Shown here: piece after piece, positions 13,465 through 24,241 of the stretch
How positions within the stretch are numbered: position 1 is the stretch's first letter
Layout: each line of letters begins with the position of its first letter
Assembly: GCF_034190915.1 (NCBI RefSeq)
Contig: NW_026947493.1
Span: 43,766,501 to 43,830,500 of the forward strand
DNA: 64,000 nt
Direction of reading: 5' to 3'
Source of the DNA: Cavia porcellus
Taxonomy: Eukaryota > Chordata > Mammalia > Rodentia > Caviidae
Program-made: the position numbers and the translations under genes
Notes under the pieces: model-generated
Seen by the model: only the letters and a program-made list of their open reading frames with translations
Databases searched by the model: none
What the model was told of the DNA's origin: nothing

Positions 13465-14070
13465 GTATGATTTAAATCTAAAGTAATCCCCAGACATTTC
13501 ATGTATTAAGAGGTGGTGCTTTTGGGAAGGTGATTAAATCATAAGGTACTATTAACCTGCAGAAGAAATTTCAAGATAGCCCAACATTCATGCCATGGCA
13601 TGAGTACTGTTGGCTGTTCTCATTGTCGGAGATGCTGTGGTCCTTCCTGTCACTGAGGATGGATGCAGTTCTCTTTGGGGGAGCTCTGATCTTTACTTTG
13701 GGCATCACTTTCTGACTTTAGTACAGATCTTTCAGGCTGCTGACACAGATCCTGCATTGCACTGGTACAGACTTTCTAGCTTCCATCACTGACCTTTGGA
13801 CCTTCCCAGTGCTGGTCCTTGACATGGACTTGCATGAGACATTGTCAAGGGCTCTAGGCCTCCTGTTGGACTCGTGGAGGGCATTGCCATGGGCTCTAGG
13901 TCTCTAACTGGGCTCATCCAGGGCATTGCCATGGCCCTCAGCTGATTCTTTGGGTCTACTGTGTGGACAGATCTCCTATATGCTTTTGCATTTGACTTGT
14001 TTCGGTGAATATTGTAAAATCTTATAAATTATGTGTCCTGTATTAAATTTTTTCCCTTGTAAACTATGAC
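13465..14070 (+). mobile_element. MaLR (MST/THE-like) LTR
   Basis: Starts with a typical MaLR 5' segment (TTTAAATCTAAAGTAATCCCCAGAC..GAGGTGGTGCTTTTGGGAAG, then TGATTAAATCATAAGG). The middle holds a short tandem duplication (GGGCTCTAGG...GGGCATTGCCATGG, around 13849-13943). The 3' limit is approximate. Confidence 0.6.
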
Positions 14071-14079
14071 TACAACAAT

Positions 14080-14225
14080 AAGTTTGAGAGTAAGCCTGGC
14101 AACTTAATGAGACCCTGTCTCATAATAAAAAATAAAAAGAGGTAGATGTGGTAGCTCAGTAGTAGAATTCTTGCCTAACATGTGAAGCCTTCAGCTCATT
14201 TTGCACTACTGAAGGGGAAAATCAA
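14080..14225 (+). repeat. B1-ID composite SINE
   Basis: The B1 3' half (GTAAGCCTGGCAACTTAATGAGACCCTGTCTCA) joins an ID-like part (GGTAGATGTGGTAGCTCAGTAGTAGAATTCTTGCCTAACATG). Confidence 0.75.
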
Positions 14226-14229
14226 AACT

Positions 14230-14525
14230 AAAACAGCCTCAATCTAAATGTTATACTTTATATGACAAAGATCAAAATATAAAATAAAAAATTTTCAGGT
14301 AGAAACTGGAGAAAATCTTCATGATTTGGGGTAAAGCAAAAAGTATTTATAGATAACATCAACACATAATCCAAAAAGAGATTAATAAATTATACTATGC
14401 AAATTTTAAAAACTTGTCTGTAAATGACATTGCTAAGAGAAAAAGACTAATTGAAAACTGGAGAAAAGTTTACAAATTACATGTTTGACAATTTATGTTT
14501 AAAATACATTAGACTTTTAGGGAAA
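14230..14525 (+). mobile_element. L1 ORF2 fragment, decayed
   Basis: The forward strand reads like the central-to-C-terminal ORF2 region (KQKVFIDNINT; KRLINYTMQI). It may be a continuation of the L1 copy at 12700-13463, split by the LTR and SINE between. Confidence 0.55.
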
Positions 14526-14935
14526 TGGTGTAGTAATAAGTGACAACAAGTTAATCCGTGTGAGATTTGGAATCCAGATACTGAAAAAAAAAGAGAGAAG
14601 GAGATCCCTGGGAAGAGGAGTGGATCATACAGGAATATTAAAACCTACAGAGGAATTGGTACAACTTTGAAAAGGGAAACTATTTCTCATTAGTTTTTTC
14701 TCTTATCTTTATCTAATTCTGTAAATTATCCTCTAATTGCCAATAGGATCTTTTGTATCATTCTCTCTTCTTCTTTTCATGTCATATAGTTTAAGATTTG
14801 AGATTGTTTTTTCCTTTTCTGTTCCCATTCCCACCCTTCTATATCTTTAATAGTGAAACCATAAAGCTTTATTAATCTTTATATCTAATGCAATACAACT
14901 ACTGCTTATACCTAATGCTATACTAGGGTTAAAAT

Positions 14936-15868
14936 TTTTTAAAATTTTTTATTCAAATTAAAAGAAAGAAGGATATTAAGATAAAAGAGGACACAACAAC
15001 ATAATAACACAGGTCAGAACAGAACAATTTAAGCAACATAGTGTTTCACCTCAAGATAAGCTAACATAACAGTAGCTACCATAGTGTCTCTTTCCTTGAA
15101 ATATTTGAGTATAACTTCATATATTATAACATCAAACACAACATGACAGTGTAAAACCATTCAAGGGAATGAAAGTATTACAGGATATTTAGAACCAACT
15201 AACAGAAACGAACAATGGTTTCTATATTATCTCCTTGTCTATAAAAAATTTTGTTTATACTATCACATATAATAAAATCCAATAAGATACAACATGATAA
15301 ACTGATGGAGACAGAAGAACAAAAGCTTTATGGGACTTTAAAACAAGATGATATTAAATCAGCACTAGCTATTATATTGTCTTTTTTTTCTTCAAAATAA
15401 CTATTCATACTATCATAGACAATAAAATCAAACAACCCAGAATAAAACCATTCCAATTAATGAATGAAAACACTATATGGCTTCAAAGCAATATAATGGG
15501 GAATCATGTTTACCGCATACTTTTATGTATTCGAACCATTTCTTACATTAGGGAAACTATTCGGTATTTATACATGTGAGTGTGATTTATTTCACTTATG
15601 AGTATGGTCTCAAGCTGTGCCCATTTATTTATAAATATCAATGTGATCATTCTTTATAGCTGAGTAGTACTCAATTGTATAAAAATACCACAACTTTTTT
15701 ATCCATTCCTCAGTTGATGGACACTTAGGTTGTTTCCAAGATTTGGCTATAACAAATTTTGCTGCTATAAACATGAGTGCACATATATCACTGTGGTATG
15801 ATGCTTTCAGTTCTTCTGGAATTATGCCTAGAAGTGGAATAGTTGGAACAAATGGGACTTCCAATCCC
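14936..15868 (-). mobile_element. L1 3' end: ORF2 C terminus plus modular 3' UTR
   Basis: Minus-strand 15864-15625 encodes an open stretch aligned to the L1 ORF2p C-terminal domain. It contains FVPTIPLLGI, ALMFIAAKFVIAKSW, QPKCPSTEEWIKKLWY and TIEYYSAIKND. The remaining 14936-15600 is the AT-rich 3' UTR, with recurring segments of the same type as in the HAL1-like elements. It is 5'-truncated at about 15868. The open C-terminal stretch suggests a fairly young insertion. Confidence 0.85.
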
Positions 15869-15869
15869 A

Positions 15870-16180
15870 GCTAAATTCTTTTCTACCATTAGTAGAGACA
15901 TAGCTGTCACATTTATCAGACATTAGTTAAGTTGTCTTACTGTTTACATCATAATTGTGGATTTATTCATTGGGGTTAATGGTGGTACATAATTGGTTCT
16001 TATTGTATGTTACTAACCAGTTTATCTTGGATGATACTACTGTACCTGATTTGCTTGATATTACCAGGGTAGCAAAATTGTTGCTATTAATTATCTTTGT
16101 GACATTAACAATACCAAATACTTTGGCAGAGAACTTGGGGTTAGGCCAATAATACTGCATCCTCCCTCCCCAAATTAACA
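15870..16180. other. unassigned intergenic stretch
   Basis: Lies between two L1 fragments. It contains overlapping frames of about 65-72 codons on both strands, but nothing I recognise. Confidence 0.4.
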
Positions 16181-17456
16181 AAAGTGGTCAGATGTTGGAG
16201 TTGAGGCATGTCAAAGTACATATTGGTTAACAAAACAATTCAACAGGAAGAGCTAGCCATTTTAAACTTATATGCACCAAATACCAATGTGCCCAATATC
16301 ATACAAGAAATATTAATGGACATGAAAAAAATCAGATAATCACCAATACAGTTGTAATGGGGGACTTCATTACTATCACAAACAGACAGATCAACTAGAC
16401 AATAAATCAACAAAGAAATATCTGAGTTCAATCAAACTTTCAAACAAATGGATTTAATATGTTCATAACTCGTATGTTTGTTTCCAGGGAGCATCAGTAC
16501 TATCAGTGGTTCATGCCAGCGGGAACATGTTAGCAGATGTCTACAGTGTTCCATCCACCAACACAGTAAACATTCTTATCACAGCGTGTGAGATTTTCTT
16601 CAAAACAGACCAGTATTAACCTATAAAGCACACTAAAGGAAATGCAAAATTAGCCCACACATATTTTCAGATCACAGTGCAATGAAACTAGAAATCAATG
16701 AATGACAACAGATCCTATGCAAACCCATGAAAAGTAAACAGTACACTTCTGAATAATCAGTGGATCACATATGAAATTAGGGAAGAAATTAGTCTGTTCA
16801 AACAGACTAAAAATCAAACAACAATGACAATATGACATACTGGCACCTATGAACACAATGAACTAGTCCTAAGAGGGAAGTTTATAGTGGTGAATTCTTA
16901 CATCAGAAAAACAGAGCTAGCTCAGACAAATACCTAGTGACATGCCTCAATGTCCTAGCAAAAGAACAGTCCAAATCTAAACCTAATACAAGAAAAGAAA
17001 TTATAAATATTAAAGCAGAAATAAATGATATTGAGACTTAAAAATTACAAAGTATCAATGAATTTATGAGTTAGTTCTTTGGAAGAATAAACAAAATAGA
17101 CAAACACTTAACAAATCTTACCAAAATATGGAGAAAAAAGGACCCCAAATCTATGTAATTAGAAATGAAAGGTGAAATCACAATGGATTCTACCAAAATC
17201 CAGAAGATCATCAGTAACTACTATGGGAAACTGTATTCTAATTAAATGGAAATTCAGAAGAAATAGATATATTCCTGGATACATATGAATTAAGCTGCAC
17301 TAAGAAGATACAGAAATATCTCCTGACTAGTCCAATATCACCTAATCATATTGAAGAAGTAACTTTAAAAAGGCTACCAAGAAAAACCCAAATCCTGACT
17401 GATTCATGCTGCAGTCTATAAGACCTTTACAGATCTAGTACAAATATCCCTCAAAC
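16180..17456 (+). mobile_element. L1 ORF2, first part (endonuclease to early RT), split by HAL1-like copy A
   Basis: The forward strand shows decayed ORF2 with endonuclease-like 'LNLYAPNTNVPNIIQEI' and 'VVMGDF', then 'FSDHSAMKLEINE' and a linker. It reaches 'DLVQISLK' at 17456. The sequence resumes at 20759 with 'LFNEIEREAVLPKSF', which is the expected continuation in L1 ORF2. The copy is therefore one older L1 interrupted by the element at 17457-20750. Confidence 0.88.
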
Positions 17457-20400
17457 TTTTTAAAATTTATTTTTAAAAGGGTAAGATTAAACAGAACAAA
17501 ACAGATTATAAGGAAGCAATTTTAAGAAACATGAATTTCAAAGCAAGTCCACTGGAGATCTTCACTGTCTTTCTCTAGTTTTCTTCCAAATAGTTGTCCC
17601 CATCTTCACACACGGTGAATACATATTGAACATCATAGAACTAATCAAGTCATTACAGGATGATGAAGGCTTTTTAGGTCTTCAAGGCCTGACATTGGGG
17701 AAGTCAATAATGACTACCATAATGTCTCTCATTCTCTTCATAGTAGCTGTCCTTATCTTTATGTATGCTGAAATTGAACATAAGAGACTAGACTAATATC
17801 ACTCTGAACAGTGAATAATAGTGAACAGTGAATATGTATCATACTGCTACAGAGTTAGCACTGGGTTTCTTAGTGTCTCTTCTTCAGAGTATCTGTTCAT
17901 TACATCATGCATTATATAATCTGTTCCCGTAAACAGTTTAGAAATTCTCCCCATGTGTGAATCTCTACATGTATATCTATCCTTTCTGTATCATAGGAAA
18001 AACAGATCATAACAAGATAACAAAACAGATTCCTAGAAAAACTATGAAATGAAAAAGACATATAAAACCATAATATTAGGTGGTCTACCATAGTTACTAT
18101 GCTTTTTCTTGTTATTTTCAATAGAATTGTCCACGTCATCAGGCATAATATAATTGAACATAACATTACATAGCTATTTTAATAAAAACACAACTTTGGA
18201 GACATTGTAGGACTTGAAAAGCAGTCAATAATCAAACTGGAATGGGTATCTTATTACATCTTGTCATCTTCAGAGTAGTTGCCTCTACTCTTAGACTTGA
18301 TACTATCAAGCATACCAAATTTGAATAAAATCGGCAAGGCATAACAGCAGTCTAACAAACCAACTTTAATAAGATCAGTCATAGTAAGACAATGTAAGTA
18401 ATACAGGGTTTCAGTTTAAGTTAATAGGAAATTAAGGATAGTTACCATAGTATAGCTTGCTATTTTTGGGATGGCTGTCTGAGCCCTCAAATCTAGTATG
18501 AGTAGACAGACCAGAACAAAATAAACAGAGCGAGACTAATGTGGCTTTTAAATCCTGATACACTATTAACAATGTTCTCTGCCTTCCTTTTTTAGGCAGT
18601 TCCTCACCTTTCCCCTTCTCCGGATGCTTTGTATATTTTGGGTTCCACTAGCTCCTTTAGTTTTTACATTAGGTGGTCAACCCATTATCTATCTGATGTT
18701 GCTGAACCTTTTTACCCCTGAGCTTGATCTTGAGCTGTACTCCTTTATTTACTAAAGCCACTAGGTTTTCCTTCCTTCCAGCTGTGTAATGCTACACTGC
18801 ACAGCGGTGTCATAACTTTCCAACCTATCTGTGGCTGCTGGATGAGCTGTCCCTATTTCTCTCTGGTTCCCTGTCACACAGAACATCATTTTCTCATCTT
18901 TGACTTTCAGTTTATTAACTGTCTTTCAGGTTGAGTATATTTCCTATTCAGAGCATCTCGATGGATCCTGCCTCCTAATCTACTCTGCCTGTGTTTGTTA
19001 GTGTATCAAGACTATCTCTATTAAAGATTATAGCCTACCTTCTCTGTCTCATCTCTGCTATTCTATTTTTCTGCTATTATTTGTACACTTTTCTCCTCCA
19101 TTCCACTGTCTGCCCCATTCATTGAGGCCTCTCTGCCACTGTTGCTGGAATCCTGGTATTTTTTTTCTCTCTCTCTAGAATGTCCTTCAGTATTTTTTGT
19201 AGGGTTGGATTGGTGGCCATGAACTCCCACAGTTCCTCCTTATCTTGGAAACATCTTATTTCACCATTAATTTTGAGGGAGAGTTTTTCAGGGTACATCA
19301 ATCTGGGCTGGAGTTATTTTCTTTCAAGGCTTGGAGTGTTTCCCCCCAGACTCTTCTCGATTTGAGAGTTTGTGTTGATAAGTCTCATTATTTTGATGAT
19401 TTTTCCTTTGTAGGTGGTCAACTTCTTTTCTCTGGCCACTTTTAATATTCTGTTTTTGTGGTGGATTTCTGGGATCTTTATTATATGTCTTGGTGTAGAT
19501 CTGTTTTGGTTGTAGTTGGTTGGAGTTTTGTATGCCTCATTTATCTGGATATCATTTTTTTTCCTATGCTTGGGAAGTTTTCCTTAATTATATCTGTGAA
19601 TAGCCTTTGTAATTCATTTGTGGTTACTCCTGCTTCTTCACTCACATTTTTTATTCTTAAGTTATAGATCCACTTGTCATCTTCTAGCCTTTGAATTGTT
19701 TCTTCCTGGTTCCTTGTTATTTTTAAGAGATCTTTTCTTTCATGATCACCATTATAAATCTCTCTTCAAGTTTCAAAAGACTAACTTTAGTTTCTGTCAG
19801 GGCATTTTGCTAGCTTTTAATGGAGTTTTTAGTTTCCTGGTAGTCTTTTTGGATCTGTTTCATGTATTCTAGATTTTGTTTATCTTCTTCACCAAAGGTT
19901 TCTCTTCCTTTTCTGGGTTCCTCCATTTTTCCATCTGTATTTTCTTGTGAGGGGCTTAGCATTTCTTTAATTAATCTTTTCATATCTTGCCTCACTTGGA
20001 TTAGAATTTCAGTTTTAAGTGTATCTATGAGGTCATGAAGGTATTTCTTTATGTCTGCTGATGTTGTGGCTAATATTGCATGATTACTGCACTGATTCTC
20101 TTCTGTATTTACCTCTCCTGGGCTTATTTTCCCAGGGTCAGTGCCTGGAGATTTTTTCTTATTTCTATCTCTTGTCATGTTTTTGGTTTCTTTCAGACAG
20201 ATGGGTAGTGGAGGTCTCTGGCCCTCTCTGTATTGTTTAGGTGTTTCCTAAGTGTGCTGACTGAGGTTTTGCTGCCCTCTCCAATTTGCTATTATCTGAG
20301 GTGCACGCAGGGTGCATGTGGGCTGGCCCCTCACCTCTGAGCCAGTCAACTGGGAAGTACCTTCAGCATCTTAGGCTGTGCTGTGGCAGACGTCACAGGG

Positions 20401-20750
20401 TTGGGACAGTTTTGTCCCTAGCTACTGGGTCCCAACCAGGGGCGTGCCTCAGCCCAAGCAGGTCCCACCAGTCCTCTGGGCCAGGGGTGGCTGACTGACA
20501 CCACCATGGCACCAGGCTCTGCCCCACTCCAAGATGTCTTACAGCCAGCAACACCTGCAGCGGGACCCAATTTCCAGCACTCGCCACAAACTATTACAGT
20601 TCTCCACCTTGGCTTCACTCCACATTGTGTCGCATCCTCCTGCCAAGGGCCCGGGACTCACCAATTCCCCTTATCAGCGGCCATGGCTTTAGCGGGACCT
20701 TGAATCGCCCAATTCCTCGGGGCTCCCAGCACAGTGTGGACCGGTCTCCT
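17457..20750 (-). mobile_element. HAL1-like (ORF1-only L1) element, copy A
   Basis: In minus-strand order: a GC-rich L1-type 5' leader (20750-20179), ORF1 (20178-19119, frameshifted), then an AT-rich modular tail to the end at 17457. No ORF2 is present. The tail ends in A/T-rich sequence after an AATCTTACCC segment. It is flanked by CCTCAAAC at 17449-17456 and 20751-20758 (a target-site duplication, possibly longer but decayed). It lacks the first roughly 80 bp seen in copy B's leader. It inserted antisense into an older L1 ORF2. Confidence 0.85.
19119..20178 (-). pseudogene. L1-type ORF1 pseudogene in copy A
   Basis: The start ATG at 20176-20178 opens a 122-codon run with a lysine-rich N terminus and 'DIKKYLHDLIDTLKTEI' coiled-coil-like sequence. 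The C-terminal part (19301-19119) contains YPEKLSLKINGEIRCF and LQKILKDIL, matching the ORF1p C-terminal domain. The two blocks are in different frames, so at least one frameshift separates them. It encodes an RNA-binding, trimeric ORF1p relative, and this copy is not functional. Confidence 0.85.
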
Positions 20751-20758
20751 CCTCAAAC
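20751..20758. repeat. right target-site duplication of copy A
   Basis: CCTCAAAC repeats the bases at 17449-17456 on the other side of the element. Removing 17457-20758 restores continuity of the underlying L1 ORF2. Confidence 0.75.
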
Positions 20759-21627
20759 CCTTTAATGAAATCGAAAGGGAAGCAGTACTCCCAAAATCAT
20801 TCCTGGAAGCAAGCATTATCCTGATTCCAAAATCAGAAAGTGACCCAACTGAAAGAGAGAATCACAGTCAAGTCTCTTTATTGAATATAGATACAGAAGT
20901 CCTCAATAGATACTGGCAAACAGAATGCAACAAATGATCAAAAAGATCATACATCATGACCAAGTAGAATTCATCCCAGGGATTCAGAGATGGTTTACCA
21001 TACATAAATCAATAAATGTAGTATACCACATAAACAGAAACTAGAACAAAAAATCATATACTCATCTCAAAAGACACAGGAAAAGCATTGAGCAAAATGC
21101 AACATTCAATCCTGATTTTTTAAAAACTGAAGAAAATAGATACAGAAAGAAGGTCTTTTATCTCAGGCTGATTTTAAAAAGCCATCTATGACAAACTAAA
21201 AACTTATATTAAATGGAAAGAAACCAAAAGTTTTCCTCTAAAAATAGAAAATGATACAAAGATGTCCATTATCATCACTCTTGTTCAATGTAATTCTCAA
21301 AGCATTAGCCAGAGCAATTATACAAGAGAAAGAAACAAAAGGGATATAGATAGGAAGGGAATAAATTAAATTATTATTTTCAAATGACATGCTCCTGTAC
21401 ATGGAAGACCTTGAAAACTTCACCAAAAGACTCCTAGAATAATCAAATTTAGTAATGTAATAGGACACAAAGTCACCACTCAAAAAGCAATATAGTTTCT
21501 GTACATCAATAATAAATTCACCAAGAGAGAAATTGGGGAAACAATACCTTTCACAACAACATCAAGAAAAATGAAATACTTAAAAATTAACCATGGAACT
21601 GAAAGACTGCTACAGTGAAAACTACAG
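20759..21627 (+). mobile_element. L1 ORF2, second part (RT domain), continues from 17456
   Basis: [37 protein letters not shown] and TYILNGKKPKVFL-like segments follow L1 RT order up to the palm. There are several stops and shifts. At 21627 it is cut by a solo LTR; the next L1 bases resume just after 22021. Confidence 0.87.
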
Positions 21628-22020
21628 TGTTGAAGCTGTTGAAGCTGAATACATGTGCAGAGCTGTGGCACAGCCGGGAATGGCTGAACTGAGAGGGAGG
21701 AGATATCTCAGGGGGCAAGATAGGCCATTGCTGAGGCTGCCTAGAGACTTTCTGGACCGTTTTCCTTAATTAGCATCATCTGTTGCTCTGAAGGGTCCCT
21801 GAACCCCTCCCAAGATCTTGCTCAGGTTTCCTGGGTTTTCCACATAACTTTTTGCTTGTTCTGATTAAATATAGGCTGCCCAGGGTCAGTCAAAGTTATG
21901 AGATCTGCAGAGGATTTTAGTCCTCCTGGAGCTCTAAAAATCATGCCGCTTGTCTCATTCCTTTGAGCTTTTGCTGTGCATCCATTTGGGAGATTGGGGA
22001 TTTAGGCACAGACTCCAACA
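21628..22020 (+). mobile_element. solo LTR of an endogenous retrovirus, 393 bp, intact ends
   Basis: Begins TGTTGAAGC and ends ACTCCAACA, giving TGTTG...CAACA inverted termini. It is flanked by a 6-bp duplication with one mismatch (CTACAG at 21622-21627, TTACAG at 22021-22026). An ATTAAATA polyadenylation-like signal lies near 21865. There is no internal retroviral sequence. The 6-bp duplication favours a class II (ERVK-like) origin; the family is not assigned. Confidence 0.82.
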
Positions 22021-22029
22021 TTACAGTAC

Positions 22030-22145
22030 TGAAAAAAGATTTGACTGTGGACTGAAAAGTGTACCTAATGTGAGCTAAAATAAACCTTCCCTTCTTCAAC
22101 TTGTGGGTGTTGGGTATTTTATCTTAGCAACGTGTAAAGTAAAAC
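22030..22145 (+). mobile_element. MaLR LTR 3' end fragment
   Basis: 'GTGAGCTAAAATAAACCTTCCCTTCTTCAACTTGTGGGTGTTGGGTATTTT' closely matches the end of the LTR at 48076-48455. It begins abruptly, directly after L1 sequence. Confidence 0.65.
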
Positions 22146-22330
22146 ACACAAAATGGAATACTACTCTGCCATAGAAAGGATAAATGTGAATCATTTGTAG
22201 AAAAATGGGCAAACCTTGAGCTCATAATGTTATGTAAAGTAAATGACACACATTAAACTTAAATATCACAGTTCTTCTAATATGGAAAACTTAATATATA
22301 AATAGAGTGCAAAATAAAAGACAGAATTTT
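22146..22330 (+). mobile_element. L1 ORF2 C-terminal end and 3' UTR start, old
   Basis: 'MEYYSAIERINVN' corresponds to the L1 ORF2 C terminus (YTMEYYAAIKN type). It is in the same orientation as the L1 at 16180-21627 and may be its 3' end with the middle deleted or replaced. Confidence 0.65.
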
Positions 22331-22526
22331 TGAAAAAGAAAAAATTAATGTAATCCAGCATTGCTAATATGTCTAAAAGCGTACATTGATTTAATATAAT
22401 TGTTTTATGTGTTTCATATATTTTTTGCTTCTTAATCTGGTTATTAATCTGTGTTTATAACAATGAATTTGATAAAGACTTATAAAATAAATCTGATATT
22501 GGTTAAAAAAAAACCCTTTAACAGAA

Positions 22527-22622
22527 CTGGGGATTTAGCTCAGTGGCATAAGTGCCTGCCTGGCAAGCATGAGGTTGTGAGTTTGATCCCCAGTACCAAA
22601 ACAACAACAACAACAACAAAAA
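22527..22622 (+). repeat. ID-like tRNA-derived SINE, well preserved
   Basis: CTGGGGATTTAGCTCAGTGG contains a pol III A box (TAGCTCAGTGG). It is followed by CATAAGTGCCTGCCTGGCAAG and a B-box region (GAGTTTGATCCCC). It ends in AACAACAACAAC and an A-rich tail. It is the best preserved ID copy in the window; it is not a tRNA gene because it does not fold into a full cloverleaf with an anticodon loop. Confidence 0.9.
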
Positions 22623-22889
22623 CCTTTTTAAACAAGTCGTTAAAGATATTCTTAAAATTCTCAAAAATAAAACATAAGAATCCCAATTTAATAAGTGGAC
22701 CTCAGTTCATGAATACTTTTGTGAACAATTGGTTCACAGACAAAAGCATGTGGCAAAATTTTGTGTGAACTCTGCATCAGGTGATAAACATGACCACAAC
22801 CATCTTTCCTCTGCAAACATGAACATGGCGAATTTTTCCACAATCATGGAGCAAATTAAGTTTGTGAGCCGTTACCATTGTAATTGGTA

Positions 22890-23455
22890 AAAAATCTTGA
22901 ACATACATTCTTCTAAAGAGGATACAGACAGAAAGGAACTGTATTCAACATTAGTCCCATTAAGCAAATATAAATTAAAGCCACAGTGAGACACTACCAT
23001 CTATTTTTTAAATGACTAAAAGTTTCTGGCAATGTCAAATGCCAGAGAAAAATTAGATTGATTTCTTTTCAGATATTCCTGGATCAAATACAATGATAGG
23101 GAAACTCTGGAAAATAGTTTGGTAGTTGCTTATAAAGTAAAACATTTAATATGTGACCCAGAATTCCTACTTATGCATATTTACCTTAGGGAAATTAAAA
23201 CTTAGGTTCATATAAAAACCTGTACACATTTGTTTATAGCAACTCTATCCATAATTACTCTATACATAGTTAATAAAAACTGAAAACAACTCAGATTTTG
23301 TCTTTCATTTCATAAATAACTAAATTGGAATATGATTATACAATGGGATAGTATTCAGCAACACAAAAGAACAAATTAAATGATACGTGCAACAATTTGG
23401 ACTAATCCAAGAGCATTATGTTGGATGAAAACAGATAATCACAAAAAGTTTTGTA
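22890..23455 (+). mobile_element. L1M-type ORF2 3' region, old
   Basis: The forward strand follows old L1 ORF2/3' end order: 'AATATAAATTAAAGCCACAGTGAGACACTACC', then 'GACCCAGAATTCCTACTTATGC' and 'TATACAATGGGATAGTATTCAGCAACACAAAAG'. Confidence 0.75.
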
Positions 23456-23466
23456 TTTTTGGATCT

Positions 23467-23790
23467 TGAATGGTCCCTATAGGCCTATGTGTTATAGTCT
23501 TGGTTCCTTGTTTGGCATTATTGGAAGGTGGTAAAACCTTTAAGACTTAGGGCCTTAGTGGGACATCTTTATTGCAGGATCCTGTTCTCATTCTCTTTTT
23601 ATCTTTCCATTCCTTGCCATGAGGTAAGCTATTTTGTTCCACCGCATACTGGTACCACAATATGCATCCTCAGGCCCAGTGCATCACGACAATGAATGAT
23701 GGACTGAAACATTCAAAATTACCTGTCAAAACAAAAGTCCTTTCTTCATAAGTTGGTTATCTCAGGTAGTCATTATAGTAATGGAAAAGC
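23467..23790 (+). mobile_element. MaLR LTR, old
   Basis: TGAATGGTCCCTATAGGCCTATGTGTTATAGTCTTGGTTCC, then GGAAGGTGGTAAAACCTTTAAG, then a 3' part with TCCTTTCTTCATAAGTTGGTTATCTCAGGTAGTC. The whole order is that of a MaLR LTR. Confidence 0.7.
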
Positions 23791-24087
23791 TGATTAGCAG
23801 TAGTATACTATCCATTTCTCTGACGTTCTTTCAAAGGCCTAACTATAGGAACAACATCATTATATTATGACTGCAGCGATCATATAAGGAGGTACCTCTA
23901 TAAAGGGATAGCAGGAGCATATTTTGGGGGTTGAGTGTTGGACATACTCCGTATCTTGATTGCAGTAGTGATTATACACAAATGTGCATTAAAATTATTC
24001 ACAAAATAAGTCAATTGTACTCTAATATTTTTTGTTTGAACTCTACTTTTAACACCACTAAATATCAATCTTACATTTTTGGAGGGG

Positions 24088-24241
24088 TTTATGTTTGTTC
24101 ATTTTGAGACAGGCTCTAGCTATGTATTTTAGGCTGGGCTTGAACTCACTATGTAGCCCAGGCTGATCTCAAACTTGAGATCCTCTTGCTTTAGCCTTCT
24201 GAGTGCTGGGATTACAGACATGCACCATCACACCTGGCTTT
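24088..24241 (-). repeat. B1 SINE, nearly full length, reverse
   Basis: GAGACAGGCTCTAGCTATGTA, AGCCCAGGCTGATCTCAAAC, TGAGTGCTGGGATTACAGACATG and CACACCTGGC span a complete B1 monomer in reverse. Confidence 0.93.

Noticed and set aside
14936..15868. Intact L1 ORF2 gene
   Set aside because: Only the C-terminal region is present; the rest of ORF2 is missing by 5' truncation.
22527..22600. tRNA gene
   Set aside because: It has pol III A- and B-box motifs, but no complete cloverleaf, and the tail is A-rich with several diverged relatives in the window, so it is a SINE.
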